Under the pieces are notes generated by a model, which was given only the letters and a program-made list of their open reading frames with translations, searched no databases and was not told where the DNA came from. A stretch of 64,000 nucleotides of DNA. It comes from Geobacter sp. GTDB lineage: Bacteria; Desulfobacterota; Desulfuromonadia; Geobacterales; Pseudopelobacteraceae. Within the stretch, counting starts at the first letter, position 1. Every line of letters begins with the position of its first letter. Shown in pieces: positions 9,820 to 18,885 of the stretch. The stretch covers positions 62,001-126,000 of the forward strand of contig WKKS01000008.1 in NCBI GenBank assembly GCA_009684515.1, read 5' to 3'. The translations under genes were made by a program, and so were the position numbers.

Positions 9820-10407
9820 CTATTCAGCTGCCGCTGCTTCTTCTTCCTTGGCACGACCGAGGATACTGACAACCGGAATGTCGGATTTGTCAAGAAGCTC
9901 GACGCCTGCAGGAAGGGTTATCTCACCAACATGAAGGGACTGAGCTATTTTTAGATTTGTAACATCAATCTCAATATGGTCGGGAATGTTTCCAGGGAGA
10001 CATTCCACATGCAACTCGTGGTGAGCGAGATCAAGCAGGCCGCCTTCTTTGACGCCAACTGCTGTGCCGGTCAAAACGACAGGTACTGTCACGCGGATTT
10101 TTTCGTTGACATTGATGCGATGGAGGTCAACATGCTTGTAAGTTTTTTTGATTGGATCGCGCTGCAGATCGACAACAATGGCGACACTCTGATCGAGGCT
10201 GCCACCGCCAATCAGTGTGATAAGATTGTTCTGTCCACCATCGCCTGAAATAGCTGACTGCAGGTCTCGAACTTTAATGCTTACAGGCATTGGATCTACG
10301 CCCTTGCCATAAACCACACCTGGAACCATACCTTCGTTACGGAGTCTGCGACATACGCCCGTTCCGGTCTTGGTGCGTAATTCAATGTTCATTTGTTTTT
10401 GTTGCAT
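9820..10407 (-). CDS. rplY: 50S ribosomal protein L25/general stress protein Ctc
   Basis: Binds 5S rRNA. At 195 residues it is the long Ctc form: an N-terminal L25 domain (LRTKTGTGVCRRLRNEGMVPGVVYGKG) and a C-terminal TL5 beta domain. The protein ends in an Ala/Glu-rich tail. The ATG at 10407 has GGAGG 7 nt upstream; an alternative start five codons later (MNIELRTK) lacks a site of its own. It lies 58 nt after prs on the same strand. Confidence 0.95.
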   Translation of the reverse strand: MQQKQMNIELRTKTGTGVCRRLRNEGMVPGVVYGKGVDPMPVSIKVRDLQSAISGDGGQNNLITLIGGGSLDQSVAIVVDLQRDPIKKTYKHVDLHRINVNEKIRVTVPVVLTGTAVGVKEGGLLDLAHHELHVECLPGNIPDHIEIDVTNLKIAQSLHVGEITLPAGVELLDKSDIPVVSILGRAKEEEAAAAE

Positions 10408-10465
10408 AACTGTTCCTCCGCTTGTAGTGACGGTTCATTCCGCCCTATTCTTATTTTATTGATAA

Positions 10466-11410
10466 CTATACAAAAAGTGAGCTTACCGATTCGTCTTCAT
10501 GGATGCGACGGATAGCCTCTGCCAGAAGTTCGGCTACAGACAGCATCTTGATTTTTGTGGTTGTGGCCTCTTTATCGCCAAGTGGGATTGTGTCGGTTAA
10601 GACAACTTCTTCGATGTCGGAAGCATTGATCCGATCAATTGCGGGACCGGAGAGCACGCCATGAGTCGCACAGGCATAGATACCTTTTGCCCCGTTTTCC
10701 TTGAGAGCTTTGGCCGCTTGGGTAAGTGTGCCGGCAGTGTCAATCATGTCGTCCAGTATAATAGCAATCTTGCCGCGAACATCACCGATCAGGTGCATGA
10801 CTTCGGCGACATTTGGACCGGTGCGACGCTTATCAATTACGGCCAGCGAATAGTCAAGGCGCTTGGCAAAAGCTCTGGCACGCTCGGTTCCGCCCGCATC
10901 CGGTGAAACCATCACGACTTCTTCGGAGCTGAAACGGTCTTTGAGGTAGTTCAAAATAACCGGCGCAGCATAGAGGTTGTCGACCGGAATGTTGAAAAAC
11001 CCCTGAATCTGTCCTGCGTGCAGGTCTATGGTTACAACCCGGTTGACACCGGCTGTTGTAATCAGATCTGCCACCAGTTTGGCAGTGATTGGAGTTCGCG
11101 GTGCTGCTTTGCGATCCTGACGCGCGTAACCGTAATAAGGGATAACAGCTGTAATGGTCGCTGCTGAAGCACGTTTGAGCGCATCGGTGATTACCAACAG
11201 TTCCATCAGGTTGTCATTGGTTGGGGCACAGGTGGATTGAACAACATATACATCGCGTCCACGCACATTTTCGCCGATTTCAACCAGAACCTCTCCGTCT
11301 GAGAAACGTCTAACGCGCGCGTCCCCAAGCGGTACGCCGAGGCTGCTGCAGATTTTGATGGCTAATTCTGGATTGGAGTTGCCGGAAAAAATCTTGATCT
11401 TGTCATGCAT
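10466..11410 (-). CDS. prs: Ribose-phosphate pyrophosphokinase
   Basis: Makes PRPP from ribose 5-phosphate and ATP, feeding purine, pyrimidine, His, Trp and NAD synthesis. 314 residues, class I. Visible motifs: [19 protein letters not shown] near the N-terminus, [10 protein letters not shown] (ATP site), [21 protein letters not shown] with the KR of the flexible loop, and the PRPP loop DDMIDTAGT near residue 220. First gene of the prs-rplY-pth-ychF group. No tRNA was found in the 135 nt upstream. Confidence 0.97.
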   Translation of the reverse strand: MHDKIKIFSGNSNPELAIKICSSLGVPLGDARVRRFSDGEVLVEIGENVRGRDVYVVQSTCAPTNDNLMELLVITDALKRASAATITAVIPYYGYARQDRKAAPRTPITAKLVADLITTAGVNRVVTIDLHAGQIQGFFNIPVDNLYAAPVILNYLKDRFSSEEVVMVSPDAGGTERARAFAKRLDYSLAVIDKRRTGPNVAEVMHLIGDVRGKIAIILDDMIDTAGTLTQAAKALKENGAKGIYACATHGVLSGPAIDRINASDIEEVVLTDTIPLGDKEATTTKIKMLSVAELLAEAIRRIHEDESVSSLFV

Positions 11411-11545
11411 GCTGTAAACACCTTTTGAAATCCGAGCAAATTCAAGTCAACTCAATAAAGAGATAGATGATATACTAAATACTTTCATAAAATGCAACTT
11501 TTTTGCGTACATTAGGCCGTGCTTAAATAATAATGGCTGTTGATG

Positions 11546-13390
11546 TCATGGCATCGCAATGATTCCATCTTGCTGGGCAAACAGCAGGAACTCAAAAGCA
11601 TCTTCGAGTGTTATTCCTGTTCGGCACAATATCTGTCCCGTGGTCGTTTTGCCGTCCATCTGTTCCAGGATTGAGCAGAATGATGCCTCCAGCGATTCAG
11701 TGCAGATATATCCGGCATTGGGGTAGATAACTGCGTGGGAACCTGTTGATGCAAGATTTTCGTACATCCAGTTGATGTCAGGTGCGCCACTATCCAGTAT
11801 GTCCTGGATTTCATAATTGAAATGAGCAATCCTGGTGGACGAGGTAACGCGGAATACAGCTTCTTGAAGTTTTGATTTTGACTTTATTACATTTGTTCTT
11901 TGCGACTGCGGAGCTAATAAGGCTGAGGCGTAATAATGATGGTAATTCACCAGGTCCATAATTATGGGAAGAAACCGCTTACTGCCTTTTGATCCAAACA
12001 GTTGCATCAGGAAAACTCTTTGCATCTCCCATATATCGTCATCACTCAGGTCGCTTTCAGATATTTTCTCCCTGTTACTATCAATCAGCCATTCGGCAAA
12101 CTTCATCAGAAACTTTGAAGGAGTCAGTTGTGATGATTCCGCTATCGCGTTGAACCATGCTACAGCCTTTCCCCGTGTGAAAAAAATGTCGCAGGCGTTT
12201 GCCAATCTTCCTGCGGTTGTCAGATCCTCGCTACAGAAGCTTTCAGTGCGTAGTAGAGTGTAGGGCGGAGCAGTTTGCCACTGCAAACCAAGGCTTGCTC
12301 CGTGGTCGGCAAGTCTGGTACCCGGCAGAACTGCCAAGGGGAAAATATCAAGGTGATTGGGATAAAGTGACAGTGCGTAGTCCATACTGTCGCAAAAACC
12401 TTTCAGCGTATCGCCCGGCAAACCGTAGATCAGATCAAAGCCGAATACTGCGCCGCTGTCATTAAGCAGGGCAATTCTTCGTGAAAAATCTTCTCTCTGA
12501 AACGAACGCCCAACCTGCCTGAGTACTCGCGGATCAGCACTTTGAAGGCCGATCTGCAATGAACATGTGATTTTAGCGAACAGATCCGCCATCTCACGGT
12601 CAATAAACTCGCTGCGTACTTCAAAATGAAAGTGAATCTGCGGGGCGATCTTTTTGATCATACGCAGAATGCTTTTAGCCCGTTTAGCATCCTGATTGAA
12701 GGTTGAATCGAGTACGAAAACCTGTGCTACTCCTGCCGCTGCAAAATGGCGTAGTTCAGCTTCTATACGCTCCAGTGAAAAACGGCGCACACCATGCACA
12801 CCGCGGGCATCAAAACAGAAATCACACGTGAAGCTGCAACCCCGGGACAGTTGCCAAAGGATTCCGGAATAAAGGTTAAGGTCGAGAATTTTGGCAAGAT
12901 ATGGAGAAGGGATTTCATCAAGGTTTGAAAGCGGAGCAGAGTGACCGATCCTGTCCAGAACTGATGTGACTAAGCCAGGAATACCGGAGAACTTTTTCCC
13001 GGAAACAAGACGTGAACAAAGTTCCGCGAAAGGGGTTTCGCCTTCTCCAATAATCACAAAGTCAAATGTTCCACCCTGCAATATTCCGGATGGATCTGCG
13101 GTCGCTTCCGGGCCGCCGGCAAAAATAATCGCTTTGGGCAGAATCCTGCGCAATTCTCCTGCCATTACAAGACAGGCGTCTCGATTCCAGACATACATGG
13201 AAAATCCAATAGCAACCGGATTGTCAGCAGACAGTAAGGCGGCGTTATTAACCTGATTCTGGCCGATAAAGAAATCAATCAGGGAAACATCGACACCGGT
13301 TTCCCTGACGGCACTTTTTAAAAACGCATTGGCCAGCGGCACTGCTTGGGGAGATGGACAGGGGTGGATTGCGACCAGTTTGATAAGCAC
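11546..13390 (-). CDS. B12-binding-domain radical SAM protein with extra C-terminal domain
   Basis: Three parts are visible in 614 residues. Residues about 1-135 form a B12-binding-type Rossmann fold (IGFSMYVW, FAGGPEAT, IIGEGE) without the DxHxxG histidine loop, as in many B12-radical SAM enzymes. Residues about 175-400 are the radical SAM barrel with the cluster motif CSFTCDFC (Cys 185, 189, 192) after LSRG. The C-terminal ~200 residues look like the DUF4080-type extension, ending in a small helical domain (DGKTTTGQIL) that resembles a winged-helix or PqqD-like fold. Expected to do SAM- and possibly cobalamin-dependent radical chemistry; substrate unknown. It stands between prs and a lipoprotein, with no recognisable pathway partner. 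Confidence 0.85.
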   Translation of the reverse strand: MLIKLVAIHPCPSPQAVPLANAFLKSAVRETGVDVSLIDFFIGQNQVNNAALLSADNPVAIGFSMYVWNRDACLVMAGELRRILPKAIIFAGGPEATADPSGILQGGTFDFVIIGEGETPFAELCSRLVSGKKFSGIPGLVTSVLDRIGHSAPLSNLDEIPSPYLAKILDLNLYSGILWQLSRGCSFTCDFCFDARGVHGVRRFSLERIEAELRHFAAAGVAQVFVLDSTFNQDAKRAKSILRMIKKIAPQIHFHFEVRSEFIDREMADLFAKITCSLQIGLQSADPRVLRQVGRSFQREDFSRRIALLNDSGAVFGFDLIYGLPGDTLKGFCDSMDYALSLYPNHLDIFPLAVLPGTRLADHGASLGLQWQTAPPYTLLRTESFCSEDLTTAGRLANACDIFFTRGKAVAWFNAIAESSQLTPSKFLMKFAEWLIDSNREKISESDLSDDDIWEMQRVFLMQLFGSKGSKRFLPIIMDLVNYHHYYASALLAPQSQRTNVIKSKSKLQEAVFRVTSSTRIAHFNYEIQDILDSGAPDINWMYENLASTGSHAVIYPNAGYICTESLEASFCSILEQMDGKTTTGQILCRTGITLEDAFEFLLFAQQDGIIAMP

Positions 13391-13445
13391 GATAATCGAA
13401 TCCTTTTATGTTAAATCAGCTGCTCCGAAGTGCAATCTTGTGAAA

Positions 13446-14342
13446 CTACAGTGGAGTGTAGCTTGTAACGCCGGTCGAGAATGGTATCGCAACAGGGCCC
13501 AGCAGATTGACCAAACTATTGTTAGTTGCTGAAACCGTAACTTCATTAATGAAATACTGGCCGCCCAGTGGCACTGCCGCCGTTCTGATTTGTCCGGCAA
13601 TAGATGAAATACTGTCGTTCAGCGCAAAAAAGTGGCCGGCGAAGTTGGTCGCACGCGAGAAAACCAAACCGTAAGCAGTTGGATCGCTGATGTCAACGAC
13701 TAAGGATGTTGTTGATGGTACGGCGGCGGCATTTGTTATCGTACCGACAATGGTACCGGTTGCAGAGGCCGGTAGCGATGTGTCCTGCAGTGTTAACGAA
13801 CCGACGAAGTTGACGTTGTCTCCAGAGAAAACCGATACAAACAGATTCTGGGTTGCACTAATGGCTCCGCTTGAAAACATGCCGGATGTGGTTTGCGGGA
13901 CAAACTTGCTGATAAATCTGGTGGCCGGAAAGGTCGTGTCTTCCGAACAGCTGACCCCGGTAATGGCGATATTGCCTGCATCGCGCGCAGCATTGAGGCT
14001 GCTGCTGTCAGGACGTATGGAAATTGCCTCAGTCGGGCATGGGCTGCCAGGAAAACCTGTCAGTGACAATTGGCTGACAATATTGGCAACTTTTCCGCTG
14101 GAGACGATCGTTGAACCGTTTTTGATGGTATATGCGCCATATACGTTTACATCTGACTGGTCGGTGGTAATTGTCAAAATGTTGCCGGAAGGTAAAACCG
14201 CCTTATAGACGGCCGCCTTCATGTCAAGTTTTGGAGTGTTGTCAACTGGAGCATAATTCACATATTGAGTGTTGCTGCCACCGCAGGCAGACAATGTTGC
14301 GGTAATCAGTAGTAACATTAAGCTACGATGTATGTTGTTCAT
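13446..14342 (-). CDS. Putative lipoprotein of unknown function
   Basis: 298 residues from the ATG at 14342, which has GGGAG at good spacing; an in-frame upstream ATG (14414) has no such site. The N-terminus MNNIHRSLMLLLITATLSAC is a classic lipoprotein signal with lipobox LSAC and Cys 20 as the lipidated residue, followed by GGS. The rest is Ser/Thr/Val-rich and probably beta-sheet, with a repeated pattern of the form ...ISGxVSxxN. It shares no motif with an enzyme family I recognise. It likely sits in the inner or outer membrane facing the periplasm. It is divergent from the riboswitch-controlled gene and may use the same control region. Confidence 0.75.
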   Translation of the reverse strand: MNNIHRSLMLLLITATLSACGGSNTQYVNYAPVDNTPKLDMKAAVYKAVLPSGNILTITTDQSDVNVYGAYTIKNGSTIVSSGKVANIVSQLSLTGFPGSPCPTEAISIRPDSSSLNAARDAGNIAITGVSCSEDTTFPATRFISKFVPQTTSGMFSSGAISATQNLFVSVFSGDNVNFVGSLTLQDTSLPASATGTIVGTITNAAAVPSTTSLVVDISDPTAYGLVFSRATNFAGHFFALNDSISSIAGQIRTAAVPLGGQYFINEVTVSATNNSLVNLLGPVAIPFSTGVTSYTPL

Positions 14343-14644
14343 ATATTTTTCTCCCAGTTTGATGCGTGAGGCAATGCGATTTTCATGAAAACAACTCAGT
14401 TTCACAAGATGCAATCAAATTGTAAAAAAAACAAGTCCTATTTAATAGATAGTTACCTCCAGATTGTTGATGGAATTGTTATGTCATTAGTACCAAACTT
14501 CCGATTGAAGCGATTTTACTATATTGAAACGTCTCATTTTAAACTTCAATTTTAAATTGATATTTCTATTTGCCGGATAAGTTTCCATTGAAAAATATAT
14601 TGTTGACCAAGCTGCTGAAAAAGATCACTATTAATTAAAATAGA

Positions 14645-14726
14645 GGCCACAGAAAAGGCAAACTCCGGGCGACCGGAGGACGCAAAGCTACCATCCTTAA
14701 CGGATAGAGGGGTTACCAAAGTGGAC
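14645..14726 (+). promoter_or_regulatory. GEMM-I riboswitch (cyclic di-GMP type)
   Basis: The conserved core is present in order: GGCAAAC (14657-14663), a stem CTCCGG/CCGGAG capped by the GNRA tetraloop GCGA, GGACGCAAAGC (14678-14688), a second stem-loop (ATCC/GGAT) and GGGGTTACC (14708-14716). The outer stem is CCAC (14647-14650) with GTGG (14721-14724). This matches the GEMM-I aptamer almost base for base. Aligned on the GGCAAAC block, the position corresponding to Vc2 G20 is G, which favours cyclic di-GMP over the cyclic AMP-GMP subclass; this is an inference. A TTGACC (14603) and TATTAA (14629) lie just upstream as possible promoter elements. Confidence 0.9.
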
Positions 14727-14745
14727 ATTATAATTGATAAATCGG

Positions 14746-14788
14746 AGGTCCGTTCGTGCTGCCGCAACAGCGCAGATGGGCTTTTTTT
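14746..14788 (+). terminator. Riboswitch expression-platform terminator
   Basis: AGGTCCGTTCGTGCTG (14746-14761) pairs with CAGCGCAGATGGGCTT (14768-14783) across a 6-nt loop, with one mismatch and several G-U pairs, and runs into T residues up to 14788. It begins 22 nt after the aptamer and ends before the coding region, the layout of a transcription-termination riboswitch. CGGAG (14743-14747) at the foot of the terminator can alternatively pair with CTCCG (14663-14667) of the aptamer, a possible antiterminator. Confidence 0.75.
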
Positions 14789-14843
14789 AGTTCAGAAGCC
14801 ACCATCGGCCGGATATTGGATTAAATCAACAAAGCTGCTATTT

Positions 14844-17800
14844 ATGGCGCTGTTGGTTTTCTGCTTTCCGGTCATTTCGAGCGGGGCCGGTTCATCCCTC
14901 ACTGCTACGTATTTTGCTGCTGATCAGAACGCTGCGGCTGTCATGTCCGGAGATTCCTACAACATGGATGACCCCGCCTGGCTTTCCAGCGGCAGCCAAA
15001 ACAGGAACACCTTCGCTTACAAAGTCTTTTCAGCTCTTCTGATGCTCGGCTATCAGACTGAAATATCGTATCTGTACTCCAACTCGCCCAGCATACCTCA
15101 TATTCTGGCTCTACATGCTTTCCAGGCCAATAACGGAGTTCCGGTCTCCAATATCTTGACCGATATCTGTCTTTCAAAGATTGACGAACAGATTGCTGCT
15201 CGTGAACAGTACTTGCAACCTGTTGCACAGGTATTTTCGTTGTACGGCCGCATGCAGCCGCTTCACCCCAACGATATTTCAAAAGATGCGCTTGCCGCGA
15301 TCTATTCGCTCCCCATGAAAGCGTTGCCAGAATACCTGCAGATGTCAGATTATGAGCAAGTTCAATGTATCAACGGGCAGTGTAACGGTTTTATCCAGGA
15401 TACCAGCGGGAATGATCTTTCCAACAGCTGGCCGATTGATCTTACCTCCGCCTACCGTTTCGCAGGTGCTTATTTTGACCATCTCAAGAACAATTCGAGG
15501 ATGCCCAGCGCTGCGGTTCATGTCCACACGGTTCTTCACGAATACGCTCATTATCTGGATGGAATCAATAAGGTCAGCAACAATGACCCTTTGCTCACAA
15601 AATTCAGACTGATCGATACCTCGGGGTTTTATGCGATCGGCTACGATCTTGCCACAGCCAGCCAGGGTTGTTACTTGCCCAAAAGCGTCAATCCGGCCGA
15701 CTGGATTACAAAATATGCCGCGCAACTTCCCGGATACGGCAACTGTCCGGCGGGACGCGCGGTGATTTCCGAAGACTGGGCCGAGTCGTTTTCCATGTAT
15801 GTTGCCGATGCCCGTGACTTCAGGGCCGCAGCATTACAGAGTTCAATTGTCAGTCAAAAATACAATTGGCTTAAGGACAATGTATTTTACGGACTGGAAT
15901 ACGACACCGATCTCCCCCGCGGCCTGGAAAGCGGCTGTAATGACGTGCCTGGAACTTCAGCTGCACAGCCTGGATATGCTCATTGCAACGATAACTATGT
16001 CTGGGATTTTACGCTTCCAGTCCTGCAGAACTCGGTTGACACAATACCTGATCCATTCAGTTTCACTCCCCGGACAGACATCGCCCTTTCTACCATGGTT
16101 GTTTCGGAAGCCGTAACTGTGTCTGGAATCAACCGCCCCACAACTATATCGATCAGCGGAGGCGAATATTCGGTCAACGGAGGCGGTTTCGTATCTGCTG
16201 AGGGAGTTGTTAATCGCGGCGACTCGCTTACAGTACGTCAGATCTCATCCGGATCATATTCGGCTACCACATCCGCGACAGTTATCATCGGCGGAATCTC
16301 CGCCGCCTTCGATGTTACGACAAGCCCCGATCTTCCGCCGGATATATCAGGATCTCCTGCAACTTCAGCCACGGTCGGGGTATTCTACAGCTTTACTCCG
16401 CTTGCAGCCCACGCACTCAGCTTCTCCATCTCAGGACCGACCCCTCCAGGGCTTAATTTTAATGCCGTTACCGGAACACTAAGCGGAATACCCTCATCAC
16501 CAGGAATTTACGCGAATATTGTCATAACAGCCATTAATGCCCAGGGTACAGCCGCTCTCCCGGCTTTTACAGTTTCCGTTGCGCCACCCTTGCCGGTTAT
16601 TGTCTGGGGAAATATTGATCAGAACGGCACTCTGGGAGAATATTATTCCTTCACTCCAATCGTCACATACGCGACTTCTTTCAGCATCAACGGTGCGCTT
16701 CCCCCCGGGATTAACTTTGATACGGCTACCGGCATGCTCAGCGGGACACCGACAGCTGTCGGGAACTATGGCAATATCATCATAACCGCAATCAACATTA
16801 CCGGATCAAAGGCCCTGCCGATCGGCATAATAAATGTCGCGCTGCCACAGCCGACAATCTGGGGGAGTCCCGCAACTATTGCGGTAGTTGGGAAATCTTA
16901 CGTTACGTTTATTCCGGATGCGGCTAATGCCGTCAGTTTCTCGATTTCCGGAATTCTTCCCGGAGGGTTGCAATTCGATGCCGTTACCGGCGCAATCAGC
17001 GGGACGCCAACCGTTGCAGGAACATTCAGCAACATAGTCATAACTGCTATCAACGGAGTTGGGACTGCGGCTCTTCAAGCTTTTGACATAACGGTTCTGC
17101 CGCAAATGGACACTTTTGCCAGCAGTGGCAGCATGTCGGCTGCCCGCCAGTATCACACCGCAACGCTGCTAAAGAACGGTATGGTGCTGGTGACTGGCGG
17201 GAGTGGCGACGCCGGAGTGCTTTCAACTGCAGAACTGTATGATCCTGTCGCCAAAACCTGGAGTCTGACCGGCGCAATGACTCAACCCCGGTCCGGCCAT
17301 TCCGCAACCCTGCTCCCCAACGGGAATGTCCTGGTAGCGGGAGGGTACGATCAGAATTCAGAAATATTGTCCAGTACGGAACTTTATGATGTTGCAACTA
17401 ACAGCTGGAGTGCCGGCGCAAGTTTGACGACTCCGCGATATGGACACAGTGAGACTCTTCTGAAAAACGGTCTGCTATTGCTGTCTGGCGGATATGATCA
17501 GGATTATATCCCGCTCGCTACGACCGAGCTGTACGATCCGGTCAATAACATCTGGAACGCAGCGGCTCCAATGGCGGAAGCCCGATCGGGACACAGCTCT
17601 TCACTTTTGGCCGACGGCAGGGTTTTGGTGTCAGGAGGCAGCGGCAGCAATTCGGAAATCTACAATCCGGCAAATGATCTTTGGACGGCCGTCGCAGCAA
17701 TGCTCGATCCGCGCTTTAACAACACAACCACTATCCTTGCTGATGGCAGGCTGCTCTTTGCCGGCGGAACCTACTATGATGTGCTGGGGAGTGCGGAATT

Positions 17801-18854
17801 GTACGATCCAGGCGCCGGTATCTGGACTATGGCAGCACCTATGCTGTTTGCGCGCCACTCCCACAGTTCGGCACTGCTTTCTAACGGAGCTGTCTTCATT
17901 GCGGGTGGTTATGATTCGGGCAACAAACTTCTCTTCGTAGCTGAACTCTACAATCCGATCGCCAATAACTGGATATTGGCGGGAACCATGTCCACTCCGC
18001 GCAACGGACAAAGCAGTACTGTTCTGCAAGATGGAATGGTGCTGCTGGCCGGCGGGTCGGATGGTCTGACTACGCTGGCCAGCACAGAGCTATTCAATCC
18101 GGCGCATACGATTCAAACTTCAGCCGGTCCGGGTGGTGGAATAACGGCTAGTCAGAGCGTCTATCTCGGGTTTGACTCAGCTCCGGTCATAATTACGCCT
18201 TCGACAGGTTATCACATTGCCGGGGTAGTGATCGACGGCGTCGGCCAGAATATCTCGAATCAGTACAGCTTCAGCCGTACCTTCAATTCGGTTTCATCCG
18301 GCCATCATATTGATGCCGTCTTCGCCATAGATAAATTCCCGCTCAATGTTAGCTGCGCTGGAAACGGTAACGGCTCAATCAACAGTAATCCGGGCGGAAT
18401 TCATTGCGCCGGAAGCAGCTGCCCGTCGGCACTATTTGACTTCGGTACGGTTGTGACACTCATGGCGGTTCCCGGTCCGGGGTCATTCATCTCCGGATGG
18501 AGCAGCAGTTGTAATGTTGATACTAACGGCTGGTGCGGCATCACGGTGGATAAAAACCAGGCGGTAACTGTAATATTTGGCGTTCTGCCGCTCGTAAAAT
18601 TGACCGGAATCACCCATGCCGCTTTTTACGGCCAGTTGACGGATGCCTGTAACGCAGCGATCAGCGGCGATACTGTTCTGGCAACAAAAGAGAATCCGTT
18701 CGTTGAGAACCTGATTCTAAACAGACCAATCAGTCTGACAATCAAGGGAGGCTACGATTCGTCCTACCTGCCAGGTGCCGGAACAACGGAATTGCAAGGG
18801 CAGTTGGTGCTGCAAAGCGGCACACTGACGGTTGATAAGCTGACTATCAGGTGA
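14844..18854 (+). CDS. Large secreted protein: zinc-peptidase motif, Ig-like repeats, Kelch propeller
   Basis: About 1336 residues. Order of parts: hydrophobic signal-like start; a segment resembling a peptidoglycan-binding helix bundle (ALHAFQANNGVPVSNIL); HEYAH at about 232-236 within VLHEYAHYLDG, with EDWAESF about 75 residues later supplying a likely third zinc ligand; three Ig-like putative domains at about 500-750 (each with LPPGLxFxxxTGxxSGxP); seven Kelch repeats at about 755-1090 (GHSATLLPNGNVLVAGGY type), enough for one propeller; and a Cys-containing C-terminal region. Probably a cell-surface or extracellular protein with adhesion or protein-binding function and possible peptidase activity. 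The reading frame is open back to a GTG at 14721, but that codon is inside the riboswitch; the ATG at 14844 is the first standard start after the terminator. Upstream lysines fit a signal peptide, so a non-standard start (ATT 14820) is possible. Confidence 0.85.
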   Translation: MALLVFCFPVISSGAGSSLTATYFAADQNAAAVMSGDSYNMDDPAWLSSGSQNRNTFAYKVFSALLMLGYQTEISYLYSNSPSIPHILALHAFQANNGVPVSNILTDICLSKIDEQIAAREQYLQPVAQVFSLYGRMQPLHPNDISKDALAAIYSLPMKALPEYLQMSDYEQVQCINGQCNGFIQDTSGNDLSNSWPIDLTSAYRFAGAYFDHLKNNSRMPSAAVHVHTVLHEYAHYLDGINKVSNNDPLLTKFRLIDTSGFYAIGYDLATASQGCYLPKSVNPADWITKYAAQLPGYGNCPAGRAVISEDWAESFSMYVADARDFRAAALQSSIVSQKYNWLKDNVFYGLEYDTDLPRGLESGCNDVPGTSAAQPGYAHCNDNYVWDFTLPVLQNSVDTIPDPFSFTPRTDIALSTMVVSEAVTVSGINRPTTISISGGEYSVNGGGFVSAEGVVNRGDSLTVRQISSGSYSATTSATVIIGGISAAFDVTTSPDLPPDISGSPATSATVGVFYSFTPLAAHALSFSISGPTPPGLNFNAVTGTLSGIPSSPGIYANIVITAINAQGTAALPAFTVSVAPPLPVIVWGNIDQNGTLGEYYSFTPIVTYATSFSINGALPPGINFDTATGMLSGTPTAVGNYGNIIITAINITGSKALPIGIINVALPQPTIWGSPATIAVVGKSYVTFIPDAANAVSFSISGILPGGLQFDAVTGAISGTPTVAGTFSNIVITAINGVGTAALQAFDITVLPQMDTFASSGSMSAARQYHTATLLKNGMVLVTGGSGDAGVLSTAELYDPVAKTWSLTGAMTQPRSGHSATLLPNGNVLVAGGYDQNSEILSSTELYDVATNSWSAGASLTTPRYGHSETLLKNGLLLLSGGYDQDYIPLATTELYDPVNNIWNAAAPMAEARSGHSSSLLADGRVLVSGGSGSNSEIYNPANDLWTAVAAMLDPRFNNTTTILADGRLLFAGGTYYDVLGSAELYDPGAGIWTMAAPMLFARHSHSSALLSNGAVFIAGGYDSGNKLLFVAELYNPIANNWILAGTMSTPRNGQSSTVLQDGMVLLAGGSDGLTTLASTELFNPAHTIQTSAGPGGGITASQSVYLGFDSAPVIITPSTGYHIAGVVIDGVGQNISNQYSFSRTFNSVSSGHHIDAVFAIDKFPLNVSCAGNGNGSINSNPGGIHCAGSSCPSALFDFGTVVTLMAVPGPGSFISGWSSSCNVDTNGWCGITVDKNQAVTVIFGVLPLVKLTGITHAAFYGQLTDACNAAISGDTVLATKENPFVENLILNRPISLTIKGGYDSSYLPGAGTTELQGQLVLQSGTLTVDKLTIR

Positions 18855-18885
18855 GTCGGGGGCAGGGTGGTTTTTTGAATGGATC

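Noticed and set aside
14645-14726. Cyclic AMP-GMP subclass of the GEMM-I riboswitch
   Set aside because: The base aligned with Vc2 position 20 is G rather than the A of that subclass; kept as cyclic di-GMP type with the caveat of hand alignment.
14721-14843. GTG at 14721 as start of the large secreted protein
   Set aside because: The codon is part of the riboswitch outer stem and the frame then crosses the terminator; residues encoded there do not look like protein.
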